From a virus: a stretch of 52,361 nucleotides of DNA. The notes below the pieces were generated by a model. That model had not been told where the DNA came from, did no database searches, and saw nothing but the letters and a program-made list of their open reading frames with translations. The DNA lies in IMG/VR virus record IMGVR_UViG_3300025309_000439, positions 1-52,361 of that record. One strand, given 5' to 3'. How positions within the stretch are numbered: the stretch's first letter is position 1; each line of letters starts with the position of its first letter. This document shows, piece by piece, positions 1 to 7,356 of the stretch. The position numbers and the translations under genes were made by a program.

Positions 1-42
1 TCAAGGCGAAGACCGCGGGTTCGAATCCCGTCGACCCCGCCA
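1..42 (+). tRNA. 3' end of a tRNA gene, probably tRNA-Glu (partial)
   Basis: The first 42 bases have the layout of a tRNA 3' half. There is a T-loop TTCGAAT at 20-26 flanked by a 5-bp T-stem (15-19 with 27-31), an acceptor strand at 32-38, discriminator G39 and an encoded CCA at 40-42. Fitting a 5-base variable loop (10-14) and the anticodon stem 3' strand (5-9) puts U and C at anticodon positions 35 and 36, so the anticodon is NUC (Glu or Asp). The sequence around it is closer to tRNA-Glu as I know that family. The 5' half lies outside the window. The identity is an inference; that this is a tRNA end is clear. Confidence 0.85.
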
Positions 43-1737
43 ATTATCCGGCAATTCTGCTACCGGTGTTCTATCACCGGAGTTTAGAGTTGCCGGTTTT
101 TTAGTGGGTAATTGCCCCCATCGTCTTAGCCCCGAATGGGATTTGAACTTTTCGCTGCCAGAGCCACCTTTTCCGTCGAGCGCCCGCTGCAGGTCATCCA
201 CCGGCAATTCGTGCAACTTCACCTCGCATTTCCCGTCCCACACGACCACCTGCCTTATCAATAAGTGGAGAGCCTGAATCCGGCGTTCCAGCGGTATCTT
301 GTAAATGAACCGGGTGAACCGCTGTAGCACCCCCTGCATCACATCCACATCGTAGACCGCCCGCTTGCGGAAACCTATCTTCGCGTCCAACTCCCCCAGC
401 TTCGCTTCCACATCCCGTTTGGCCGCTTCCAATCTCGCCATCTCGCGCTCCGCCTGCTGGTTGACGCCGTTGGCCTTCGCCAAACCGATGAGGTTGTGCA
501 TCTCCCGGCTTATCGTCTTGAAATTTTCCTCGAGAATGCGCCGTTCCTTCTCCAGATGCCTGACGCCCTCGGTGGTAAGACTCTCCACTTTCGCAACCAC
601 CCGCTCCAGAAGTTGCCGGTCATAGCCTATGCCAGCCAGCTTCTCGATAACCCACTCTTCCAGTTTATCGGCACCTATGCTGTTAAAATCGCATTTTATG
701 GACAAGCCGTTCTGTTTTCCCAGGCACTTGTAGTATCGATATACCTTGCCCTTCTTCGGCCGCGAGTAGCTCGATGCGGAACTCCCGCACTCTCCGCAGC
801 GCACCAGTCCCTTCAGCAGATAACCGTGCGCGTTCCGGGCATATGTTATCTGCCCCTCACGCCTTTTATCATGGGAATACAGCAGTTGCTGCGCCTGGTC
901 AAATATCTGCTTTGAAATGATGGGCTTATGCTGGCCGGGGAACTCCGTTTTAGTCCTATGGTTGGTGATGATCCCGATGTAAACCTTTCGGCGCAGAATA
1001 CGCGTCAGCGTGTCTAGGTCGAAGGGCTTGCCTCCCGACACCCGGCCATCCTGAGTCTTATAAATCTTGCGCCGAAAACCCTGACTATTGAGTTCCTCGG
1101 CCACTTTTAAGGTCGAACCGCGCTCCAAATAGAGGCCAAAAATACGCCGAACCAATTGGGCTTCCGTTTCATTGACCACCAGATGCTTTTCCTTGAAGTC
1201 ATACCCCAGAATAGCCACGCCGCCGGACCATAGTCCCTTCTTCGCCCTGGATAGGTGCATATCCTTCGACCGCTCCACATCCAGTTCCCGGTCGTACTGG
1301 GCGAACTGCACCATGATCGCGGTCATCAGCCGTCCCTGCGGGCTTTTCGTGTCGATGGACTCGGTAGCCGAAACGAACGCCACGTTATGCTTTTCAAAGA
1401 GTTCCAATAAGGAATGGAAGTCCTTGCTATTCCGGGTCAGCCGGTCGAGCTTATAAACGATGATGGCCTGCACCCTGTCTTCCTCAACGGCTTTGAGCAG
1501 CCGCTGTATGGCAGGCCGTTTGAGGCTCTTGCCGGATTCCGCAGGATCATCAAATACCTCAGGATACTCCTGCCAGCCTTTTTCCTTTTGTATCTGAATA
1601 TAGGAACGGCAGGCGTTTTTCTGATTATCCAAGGACGTAACTTCGCCGGTCAGGTTTTCATCGTTGGATTTGCGCGTGTAAATCGCAACCCGGACGAGGG
1701 TCTGTTTTCCTTCCGCCATTGAATTATTCGCTATCAT
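1..1737 (-). CDS. Large serine recombinase (site-specific integrase)
   Basis: Catalyses integration and excision of the element through a 5'-phosphoserine intermediate. The N-terminal resolvase domain has YTRKS with the catalytic Ser near residue 24, and KLDRLTRN further on. A recombinase domain follows, then a zinc ribbon (CGEC with two later Cys) around residues 315-355 and a coiled-coil stretch around 400-455, which is the large serine recombinase layout. I chose ATG 1737 because GGGGGA lies 7 bases upstream; GTG 1770 and ATG 1719 are alternatives. The frame has no stop until TGA at 1-3, so the last 14 or so codons are the antisense of the tRNA. Its ending (RRDSNPR...) is a well-known sign of reading through a tRNA gene. 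About 578 aa. Confidence 0.93.
   Translation of the reverse strand: MIANNSMAEGKQTLVRVAIYTRKSNDENLTGEVTSLDNQKNACRSYIQIQKEKGWQEYPEVFDDPAESGKSLKRPAIQRLLKAVEEDRVQAIIVYKLDRLTRNSKDFHSLLELFEKHNVAFVSATESIDTKSPQGRLMTAIMVQFAQYDRELDVERSKDMHLSRAKKGLWSGGVAILGYDFKEKHLVVNETEAQLVRRIFGLYLERGSTLKVAEELNSQGFRRKIYKTQDGRVSGGKPFDLDTLTRILRRKVYIGIITNHRTKTEFPGQHKPIISKQIFDQAQQLLYSHDKRREGQITYARNAHGYLLKGLVRCGECGSSASSYSRPKKGKVYRYYKCLGKQNGLSIKCDFNSIGADKLEEWVIEKLAGIGYDRQLLERVVAKVESLTTEGVRHLEKERRILEENFKTISREMHNLIGLAKANGVNQQAEREMARLEAAKRDVEAKLGELDAKIGFRKRAVYDVDVMQGVLQRFTRFIYKIPLERRIQALHLLIRQVVVWDGKCEVKLHELPVDDLQRALDGKGGSGSEKFKSHSGLRRWGQLPTKKPATLNSGDRTPVAELPDNWRGRRDSNPRSSP
30..100. other. Probable left prophage attachment junction (attL) at the tRNA 3' end
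   Basis: A recombinase gene abuts and runs into the 3' end of a tRNA gene, the classic position of a prophage boundary. The exact crossover cannot be set from one end. The core probably lies in the T-arm to CCA segment (15-42) or just after it. I looked for a second copy of the T-arm/acceptor sequence in the rest of the window and found none, so the right junction is not in view. Large serine recombinases use tRNA genes less often than tyrosine integrases do, so a host protein-coding target nearby cannot be excluded. Confidence 0.5.
48..102 (+). terminator. Rho-independent terminator downstream of the tRNA
   Basis: An 11-bp outer stem (48-58 with 86-96, one G-U pair) encloses a second perfect 6-bp hairpin (63-68 with 75-80). 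A run of six T follows at 97-102. On the plus strand this is a standard terminator for the tRNA transcript, with an unusual two-level stem. On the other strand the same bases encode the C-terminal tail of the serine recombinase. The dyad could alternatively belong to a recombinase attachment site. Confidence 0.7.
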
Positions 1738-1801
1738 AGACGCATCCCCCGCTTTCCACTCACTGATCACTTACAAGGTTTCCAGGCGGAAATCAAGGCC
1801 C

Positions 1802-2002
1802 TCATGACACATTACCTTCCTTCCCGCCCGACATCAAGCCGTTCGCCGTAACAGGATTGCACTTATCATCAGAAAGGACTTCGTCCAGCTGTCCGGTCAT
1901 GGCGAGGTGCAGGAATCCCTCTGCCAGCACTTCAGCCAAGGCGTCCAAGCGTTCTTCGGAAAGAATTTCTTCTGATTTTGCCGAAAATTTATGAGTGTCC
2001 AT
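1802..2002 (-). CDS. Small hypothetical protein upstream of the serine recombinase
   Basis: An acidic 66-residue protein (80 residues if started at ATG 2044) transcribed in the same direction as the recombinase, whose start lies about 65 bases downstream. It is rich in Glu and Leu with a predicted helical middle (LSEERLDALAEVLAEGF). It has no recognised domain. Its position suggests a recombination directionality factor or a regulator, but this is inference from context only. Neither start has a convincing ribosome binding site. Confidence 0.45.
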   Translation of the reverse strand: MDTHKFSAKSEEILSEERLDALAEVLAEGFLHLAMTGQLDEVLSDDKCNPVTANGLMSGGKEGNVS

Positions 2003-2181
2003 ACCATAAACCAACGGGATTTTTTGGAAATTTGCCCCCAGCATGAGATATAGGGATAATACTTAATAAAATATCTGTCCTTTTATGGGTTTATAGCTAA
2101 GGCTTTATACCGACGAACTTATGCGATACAGGCGTTCTTTTGCATATTATAGGCCCTGTATATCACATTACCAATGGATAT

Positions 2182-2211
2182 TTGACAAATTAAAGCGAAT
2201 AATGCTTAAAT
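2182..2211 (+). promoter_or_regulatory. Candidate promoter for a possibly leaderless gene
   Basis: TTGACA at 2182-2187 is a perfect -35 box. A TTAAAT at 2206-2211 lies 18 bases further. Transcription would start near 2218, only a few bases before the ATG at 2221, and no Shine-Dalgarno sequence precedes that ATG. The flanking 2045-2220 region is AT-rich and divergent, as expected of a control region between the leftward integration genes and the rightward genes. Confidence 0.5.
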
Positions 2212-2220
2212 TCTAGTATT

Positions 2221-2451
2221 ATGGAAGCGCAAGAAACCAACAAGGAAAGCAAAAGCGACAAGTTTAAGCGGATTGCGGAATATAGGACCAACAAGGTACT
2301 TGATGCCTTGCGCGTACTGGGAAACTGCTCCAACAAGGTGACCTATTCTTACACTGAAGAAGATGTGAATAAAATTTTCACCAGACTGGAGGAGGAGGTA
2401 AAGCAGACCAGAAATTTATTCGGCACAAAGAAAGAAAAATTTCAGCTGTAA
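2221..2451 (+). CDS. Small conserved hypothetical protein of mobile elements
   Basis: A 76-residue charged, helical protein. The core (RTNKVLDALRVLGNCSN, then a TEEDVNKIF helix) resembles a short family I associate with plasmids and integrated elements of several anaerobic bacteria, where its function is not known to me. It has no transmembrane segment. The start ATG has no ribosome binding site and lies directly after a good promoter, so it may be translated from a leaderless message. It stands alone: about 170 bases without a gene follow. Confidence 0.7.
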   Translation: MEAQETNKESKSDKFKRIAEYRTNKVLDALRVLGNCSNKVTYSYTEEDVNKIFTRLEEEVKQTRNLFGTKKEKFQL

Positions 2452-2621
2452 AGCAAACAGCCCCTAAACACAGAACCTTGGCGGGTAGCGGTTTAGAAGC
2501 TGTTTCGAGAGAAAAACAAGGCGTATTTCTACACCCGGACTCTGCTTTCTAATTATACCTTTTTTCCCTCCCAACGCAACTCATAGCGGGCATAGCGCCC
2601 CTATATATCACGGAGAACTAT

Positions 2622-3683
2622 ATGGTTATGGAATCTGTTGAATTACTTGCCCCACCCAAACATACCGTCGAGGAACAAGAGGCGCTTATCGACTTCGTAC
2701 TTGCGTTGAGGAAATCCCACATAAAAAAGTTCCTCGATCAGCATGAACTGCAGAAATCCGGCACAAAGCCAGACCTGCGCGAACGGATCAAGGCCGCGAT
2801 TGAAGAGGGCCAGATTACCATTGAGAAAATCGTAGAGTTCCTGGATTCCGTTGTGCCATGGGGGAAGCAGCACGTCATCATATACAAGGGGCCACATGAT
2901 GATTTACAGACATGGAAAAAACCTGACCACGTATTAGACCTTTTACGGCAACACCGCCTAGGGAAACTTTTCAATGCCACTCAACCTTTAATCCTCCCGG
3001 AGAAGCTTACCCTCTCGTCCGTAACACATTCTAACGGCAAGCTGCGAGTTACCGCCATACAGAAACGTGAATATGCCGAACGGACACCCGAGCGAGACGA
3101 AGAAAGGAAAACAGACGACGGCAAGAAGGTCACCCTCATGGCCCATGTTCTTCACCTTACCCGCACACTCGTAGCCTTCGAGTGGGATATTAACGCCAAT
3201 GTCGCAATGCTCCAGATTACACAACTCCAACGCGATGGCGACTATGAGAAAGTTGCCGAGGAATTTTTCCAGTTGATCGGAGGCTGGCTAAACATCAAGC
3301 AATTTACTCAGGTGGATATGAAGCGTATTATCTCTAAGCTGGACGAACTGGAAAGCAGCGGACACGCCGAAACCCGTTCCCATAAAATCAACTTCCGGTC
3401 GCTTCAAGGCAGGGGCATGTCGGTAGAAAGCCCAAGCCGTAGAGACTCAGTACGTGGCGAGGCGCACATCGATAGAGCAATGGACGATGCCCGTAAACAT
3501 GGTATAGGGCACCTGGGAAACTTTTACTGGCTGCCAAAGATTCAGCCGGGACCATGCCCCAATCCGTTAAAGGAAGATGCACACGTGATTATAGTAGGCG
3601 CAAAATCCCGCATTAATTTCCCGAAACCATATAGCGAAGAGGTGGTGCGATATGTTCTCCACAGAGTGCGTGCGCTTAGCTAA
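2622..3683 (+). CDS. Uncharacterised protein with N-terminal SAP-like domain
   Basis: 353 residues. Residues about 28-62 (RKSHIKKFLDQHELQKSGTK, then a DLRERI helix) match the helix-gap-helix pattern of SAP DNA-binding modules. The remaining 290 residues form no fold I recognise and include mixed beta segments around 120-260. GGAG lies 8 bases upstream of ATG 2622. The 3' end overlaps the next gene by 32 bases, so the two are almost certainly co-expressed and may form a complex. Base composition is lower in GC than the phage core. Function is unknown; a DNA-binding component of a two-gene cargo or defence module is an inference. Confidence 0.8.
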   Translation: MVMESVELLAPPKHTVEEQEALIDFVLALRKSHIKKFLDQHELQKSGTKPDLRERIKAAIEEGQITIEKIVEFLDSVVPWGKQHVIIYKGPHDDLQTWKKPDHVLDLLRQHRLGKLFNATQPLILPEKLTLSSVTHSNGKLRVTAIQKREYAERTPERDEERKTDDGKKVTLMAHVLHLTRTLVAFEWDINANVAMLQITQLQRDGDYEKVAEEFFQLIGGWLNIKQFTQVDMKRIISKLDELESSGHAETRSHKINFRSLQGRGMSVESPSRRDSVRGEAHIDRAMDDARKHGIGHLGNFYWLPKIQPGPCPNPLKEDAHVIIVGAKSRINFPKPYSEEVVRYVLHRVRALS

Positions 3684-4434
3684 GCAGCAGCCCGATCTTG
3701 CCGTTGCCATCCAGAAGATTTCCGACCAGTTCCAAAAGATGGGAACTGCGGAAATCATCAGGCCCGCCGACCTGGCGTGCTTTCTCGACCTGGACCAGAA
3801 TCAGGTTCGGGCCGTGCTGGAGGGTTTTTCCAGCACCGGCCTATTACGTGCCGAGGCGATGGTCGAGTGCACTCATTGTGGAATGGCTGTTCTTCGGTCT
3901 GATTACGAACAGTCCTATGAAGAGGATGGTGAGTATTGCTGCACTGGCTGCGAGCGCCGGTTGGGTAGCGACACAATACAAGCTATAACCACCTACCGTT
4001 GCGGCACGAAATGGCCTAAAATTCCGTCCAATTCCACATCAAAGCCTGATACAGTCAAGCGTAAGCTACTTACACCTCAATTTAATACCCCTGTTGGCAC
4101 GACGTGGTCCGATATCAAAATGAGATTTACTACAGGGGAGACACTAACCATTACGATCAACGGACGACACACCAAGGTGAATTACAGCGATATGGGGATG
4201 AAGGATGCCAGGGCGCATAAAGCAACTAAGCAGTGGAAGCTTCTCAATGATTTCGCTGACGGGCATGGCTCTTTAACGTGGGACAGCTCAGAAGCGACCA
4301 GGCATAATCAAAAACGCCGCGAAATCCTCTCTAAAAACCTTAAGGACTATTTTGGCATAGACGACGACCCCATAGAATATGTCCAGGCCACAAAAGGCTG
4401 GAGGATAAAATTTGAGATAAATCCAGTAAGCTAA
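3652..4434 (+). CDS. Uncharacterised zinc-ribbon protein, partner of the SAP-domain protein
   Basis: 260 residues. An N-terminal helical part (about 1-65, possibly winged-helix: LACFLDLDQNQVRAVLEGF) leads into a zinc-ribbon-like knuckle pair (CTHC near 74 and CTGC near 97). The last 60 residues (from KQWKLLNDFADGHG to the end) look like a second small DNA-binding domain of the type that ends in GWRIKFEI. GAGGTG precedes the ATG at suitable spacing. The start lies inside the end of the previous gene. A strong terminator follows 47 bases after the stop, so the pair is a closed transcription unit. I do not recognise the family. Confidence 0.8.
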   Translation: MFSTECVRLAKQQPDLAVAIQKISDQFQKMGTAEIIRPADLACFLDLDQNQVRAVLEGFSSTGLLRAEAMVECTHCGMAVLRSDYEQSYEEDGEYCCTGCERRLGSDTIQAITTYRCGTKWPKIPSNSTSKPDTVKRKLLTPQFNTPVGTTWSDIKMRFTTGETLTITINGRHTKVNYSDMGMKDARAHKATKQWKLLNDFADGHGSLTWDSSEATRHNQKRREILSKNLKDYFGIDDDPIEYVQATKGWRIKFEINPVS

Positions 4435-4481
4435 CCGCACCCCCATCGAATTTTCGATGGCCTCATAAAAAGTATTTTTTT

Positions 4482-4520
4482 AGCCAAAACCCACTTTTCA
4501 TTGTGGGTTTTGGCTTTTTT
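4482..4520 (+). terminator. Strong rho-independent terminator after the SAP/zinc-ribbon pair
   Basis: A perfect 13-bp stem (4482-4494 with 4503-4515), an 8-base loop and a T-run (4515-4520). Just upstream, 4442-4460 holds a smaller dyad (CCATCGA/TCGATGG). The element separates the cargo pair from the early phage operon. Confidence 0.93.
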
Positions 4521-4550
4521 ATTCCCTAAAAACGCCTTTCACCGAAAATT

Positions 4551-4650
4551 CGCCATTTAATGGCGACAGGTCCTAATTCCGGGCGCAGAGATAGAACCGC
4601 CTGGAACAGCCCTCTCAGGGATACTGGACCTGTCCCCTGAGATGGCTTTT
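4551..4650 (+). ncRNA. Candidate structured RNA with H-type pseudoknot
   Basis: Four helices can be drawn by eye. A: 4551-4555 with 4561-4565. B: GACAGGTCC 4565-4573 with GGACCTGTC 4626-4634, 9 bp perfect. C: 4577-4585 with 4598-4606, 9 bp including one G-U, closing a purine-rich 12-base loop. D: 4608-4620 with 4635-4647, 12 of 13 positions pair. B and D interlock (order B, D, B', D'), giving an H-type pseudoknot with hairpin C inside. Helix D ends in TTTT, so D could also act as a terminator that competes with, or is stabilised by, B. The element lies in the leader of the sigma-like gene (ATG at 4717). I do not recognise it as a known riboswitch or ribozyme. Pairing is seen; function is inferred. 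Confidence 0.6.
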
Positions 4651-4716
4651 CTTATTCCAGCAGTGTAGTCGCGTAGCACAGGTTCTGTCAATGCGTCCTA
4701 AACACGGAGGACGTAT

Positions 4717-5319
4717 ATGGACAGAAAACTTGTTTGTGGTTGGAAGGAATTCAGTGATTGGGAAGTTAATCTCGTAAAAGGAAAGGCGAAAAGCCTATCG
4801 GCAAAACCCGGCTTCTCCCAGGAAGATATCCCGGATATCGAACAGGAGTTGCTGCTGACAGTCCATCGCAAACGTCACGCCTCGGATAGTTGGGCGGAAA
4901 TCAAGGCATCCAAGCGCACCATACTGAGTCGTATCCTGGATAATCGCATCCGGGACCTCATAGACTCAGCCAATACAGACAAGCGGCGAGTCCATACACT
5001 TACGGACTCGCTAAATGAGGTGGTTTCTCTTCCAGAAAAGGGGCAGCCCAAAATACTGGAAGATTACCTTGGCGATGACCACATCATAGCGATGCGGCGC
5101 CAGCCTATCGCTACACCGCAGGACCTTGAAATAGAACTCTCCTTGCGCCGCCGCGAGCTATCTACACTCCAACGCCGGATGAGCGAACTGCTTAAGCAGG
5201 GATTCTCCGTAACGGAAACCGCCAAGGTGATGGGACTTCCTCGCACCACGCTGTACCGGGAAATAGACCGCCTGCGTGAAATCTTCCAAGAGGAGGGACT
5301 ACAAGTTTACGTCGAATAG
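4717..5319 (+). CDS. Phage sigma-factor-like regulator
   Basis: 200 residues. The N-terminal helical part (about 30-90) includes DIEQELLLTVHRK and a following long helix ending in RDLIDSANTDKRR, like sigma region 2. The C-terminal part (about 140-195) has a region-4-type helix-turn-helix (GFSVTETAKVMGLPRTTLY). It probably directs transcription of the phage early or late genes. GGAGG sits 6 bases before the ATG. A complex RNA element lies just upstream. It is the first gene of the early rightward operon. It could alternatively be a non-sigma HTH protein of the same general shape. Confidence 0.75.
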   Translation: MDRKLVCGWKEFSDWEVNLVKGKAKSLSAKPGFSQEDIPDIEQELLLTVHRKRHASDSWAEIKASKRTILSRILDNRIRDLIDSANTDKRRVHTLTDSLNEVVSLPEKGQPKILEDYLGDDHIIAMRRQPIATPQDLEIELSLRRRELSTLQRRMSELLKQGFSVTETAKVMGLPRTTLYREIDRLREIFQEEGLQVYVE

Positions 5320-5378
5320 CCGTTCTCTCGCGTCATCCTCGCGATATTACCCGTTGGTTTAGGACAGGGAGAAAAAAC

Positions 5379-5654
5379 ATGGTCTACAGGTTCAAGTTCA
5401 AGGAAAACATTCCGGTCAAAGAGATAGAGGACTCCCTCTTCTGGGCGGTCTTTAATGCCGAATCCCTTTACGGCAAGACAAAAGTCCGCCTGGATGCCTC
5501 TTTCCTCTTTGACCGGGAAAGGAGCGTCTGCGTCATCGATAAAACCACCGATGTCGGCCAGCATATAGCCCAGATATTTACATCCTTAGTAACCCACGAA
5601 TTTGGAGAAGACGCGTTCAAAGTTGAACGCCTGCCCACCAAGGAAAAACCATGA
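5379..5654 (+). CDS. Hypothetical early phage protein
   Basis: 91 residues, acidic and mixed alpha/beta (FKENIPVKEIEDSLFWAVF at the start, then a strand-rich middle). No recognised domain. An AGGGAG ribosome binding site precedes the ATG. The stop overlaps the start of the exonuclease gene by 4 bases (ATGA), so the two are translationally coupled. Small proteins of this kind often sit before phage recombination genes, but I cannot assign a role. Confidence 0.75.
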   Translation: MVYRFKFKENIPVKEIEDSLFWAVFNAESLYGKTKVRLDASFLFDRERSVCVIDKTTDVGQHIAQIFTSLVTHEFGEDAFKVERLPTKEKP

Positions 5655-6496
5655 AATTACCAGAACCCAAATATATCGTAAGCGATGCGAACCACAAATA
5701 CAGCATCGTACTCCCCACAGGCGAGACTGCCGGGCCGTTCAAATCAGTGACCGGAATCCTCCAGGTCCTTGATAAACCGGCTCTCGTAGGCTGGAGCGCC
5801 AGGGAGTCGGCCAATTACTTCAAAGCTGAACTGCTCCGCCTTGGGCGCAGCGCGCTTGATCCGGCCATGCTCGACCAGATAGCCAAGGACGCGGCAGGGG
5901 CGCACCGCCGTAAGTCCAAGGACGCTGCTGACCTGGGCACCCGAGTACATGGCTTGTGCGAGGCAATTATTAAAGGAGAGGAACCTGCCGACATCCCGGC
6001 TGAACTGGCCGAACCCGCCCTCGACTTTAAGCGCTGGCGTATGCAGAGCGACATAGAGCTCGTCGCTCTTGAGCTTCCTGTCGCCTCTCTGGAACACCAC
6101 TTTGGCGGCCGCATCGACGCCGTCGGTTACTCAGCCACACGCGGCGGCCTGGGAATAGTGGACCTTAAGACTTCTTCCGGCTTCTACGGCAATGAATATT
6201 CCTATCAGGTCGGCGGCTATGCCGCAGCCCTGGCCGAGCAGTACGGCATTAATGTCGCCTGGGCCGAAATAGTCCGCTTCGGTAAAAAGCCACCTTACGA
6301 TTCAGAAGGCCGCCCTGTCACAGACCTTCCCGCAGCCATACAAGGCTTTCTAAACGCTGCTGCAGTCGCGCTCTCTAATTCCGTCCCGCTAATCGGAGAG
6401 CCCGACTTTTGCACGAAAACTATACGCGCAGAAGAGGCGGCCCGCGCGGCTAAAACGACCACGCCCAAATCCAAGAAAACGGCGTTCCCATTTTAG
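5651..6496 (+). CDS. Cas4/RecB-type PD-(D/E)XK exonuclease
   Basis: 281 residues. The nuclease core is visible: an early helix region with TRVHGLCEAII (about 98-108), FGGRIDAVG (Asp near 155), then GIVDLKTSSG (Asp near 172, Lys near 174), and a conserved YSYQVGGYAAAL helix. This is the motif series of RecB-family phage exonucleases that resect DNA ends for recombination. It overlaps the previous gene by 4 bases and is followed 32 bases later by a Sak4-like ATPase, so it very likely forms an exonuclease-annealase pair. The Lys-rich tail ends in FPF. Cysteines for a Cas4 iron-sulfur cluster are not evident. Confidence 0.88.
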   Translation: MKLPEPKYIVSDANHKYSIVLPTGETAGPFKSVTGILQVLDKPALVGWSARESANYFKAELLRLGRSALDPAMLDQIAKDAAGAHRRKSKDAADLGTRVHGLCEAIIKGEEPADIPAELAEPALDFKRWRMQSDIELVALELPVASLEHHFGGRIDAVGYSATRGGLGIVDLKTSSGFYGNEYSYQVGGYAAALAEQYGINVAWAEIVRFGKKPPYDSEGRPVTDLPAAIQGFLNAAAVALSNSVPLIGEPDFCTKTIRAEEAARAAKTTTPKSKKTAFPF

Positions 6497-6527
6497 TGTC
6501 GGTAAATTAAACGCATAGGAGACCATA

Positions 6528-7355
6528 ATGAACACAGAAACAGCAGCACAAGGCAACCAGGCGCCGCCGCCGAAGTTCAAACTTGCGCCACCCCGGGGTA
6601 AGTTAAAAACGGGCATGCCGACCGACGGCCTTTGGATTCTGGCCGGGCTTCCGAAAGCCGGGAAGACATCCTTATCGGCCAGCATCCCTAATTCCATCCT
6701 GCTCGAACTTGAGCGGGGCGGCGCGGACCGCATTGACGGCTGGGTCCAGGAGATCCCCGACATCGCCACCTTCCGCCAGGCGGTCGTAGCCGCCGTGGAG
6801 GAACCGAGCATCAAGGCATTGGTGATAGATAGCCTCGACGTAATAAGCGACTGGCTTGAGGCCGAGGTAGCCGAGAAATACGAACTTGAAAGCATCAGCG
6901 AGCGCAAAGAGGGAGTCAACGGCTTCGCCGTCTGGAAGGAGTTACGCGGTAAATTCGAGAAGCTTATCGGCTACCTCAAAACGTCCGGAAAGCTGGCCGT
7001 ACTCGTCGCCCATAGCAAAGAGCCCCGCATAGATGCGGACGGAAAGGTTGTGGTCCCGGCCGGGATTCAGGTACCCGGTAAGCTGGGCTCATACATCGCA
7101 GCCGAGGCCGACGCCATCGGGCATTGCTACAAAAAGCAGGTCGGCAACGCGACGCAGTACTTCGTGAGCTTCCAGGGCGGCCCGCTTGGCACATACGGCA
7201 GCCGCATCCCGGAACTGGAAGATAAGACCATCCCCCTCCCCAAAACCAACCAGTGGGCCGCCATCCAGGCGGCTGCCGAGGCGAAGCCGCCGGTAGCCGA
7301 ACCCGCCAAAGAGCCTGAAAAGAAACCCGCAGCAAAAACCAAAGGAGGCAAATAA
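6528..7355 (+). CDS. Phage RecA-like ATPase (Sak4-type, AAA_24)
   Basis: 275 residues. Walker A GLPKAGKT at 40-47, Walker B ALVIDSLD near 97-104, and a RecA-core order of strands after that. Proteins of this type act in phage single-strand annealing together with a phage SSB; here the next gene is an SSB-like protein and the previous one an exonuclease, matching that set. The last 35 residues are a Pro/Lys/Ala-rich flexible tail. AGGAGA precedes ATG 6528. The specific Sak4 assignment rests on motif layout and neighbours. Confidence 0.82.
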   Translation: MNTETAAQGNQAPPPKFKLAPPRGKLKTGMPTDGLWILAGLPKAGKTSLSASIPNSILLELERGGADRIDGWVQEIPDIATFRQAVVAAVEEPSIKALVIDSLDVISDWLEAEVAEKYELESISERKEGVNGFAVWKELRGKFEKLIGYLKTSGKLAVLVAHSKEPRIDADGKVVVPAGIQVPGKLGSYIAAEADAIGHCYKKQVGNATQYFVSFQGGPLGTYGSRIPELEDKTIPLPKTNQWAAIQAAAEAKPPVAEPAKEPEKKPAAKTKGGK

Positions 7356-7356
7356 C

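Noticed and set aside
1-42. 3' end of a tmRNA (ssrA) gene
   Set aside because: The T-arm and CCA would also fit tmRNA, but a normal 5-base variable loop and anticodon stem fit well, and the expected tmRNA helix sequence before the T-stem is absent.
4442-4520. CRISPR-like or repeated element
   Set aside because: The inverted repeats are single terminator hairpins; there is no repeat-spacer periodicity here or elsewhere in the window.
4551-4650. HDV-like ribozyme or group I intron
   Set aside because: The hairpin lies on the wrong side of the second helix for an HDV-like double pseudoknot, and at 100 bases the element is too short and lacks P3/P7-type core for a group I intron.
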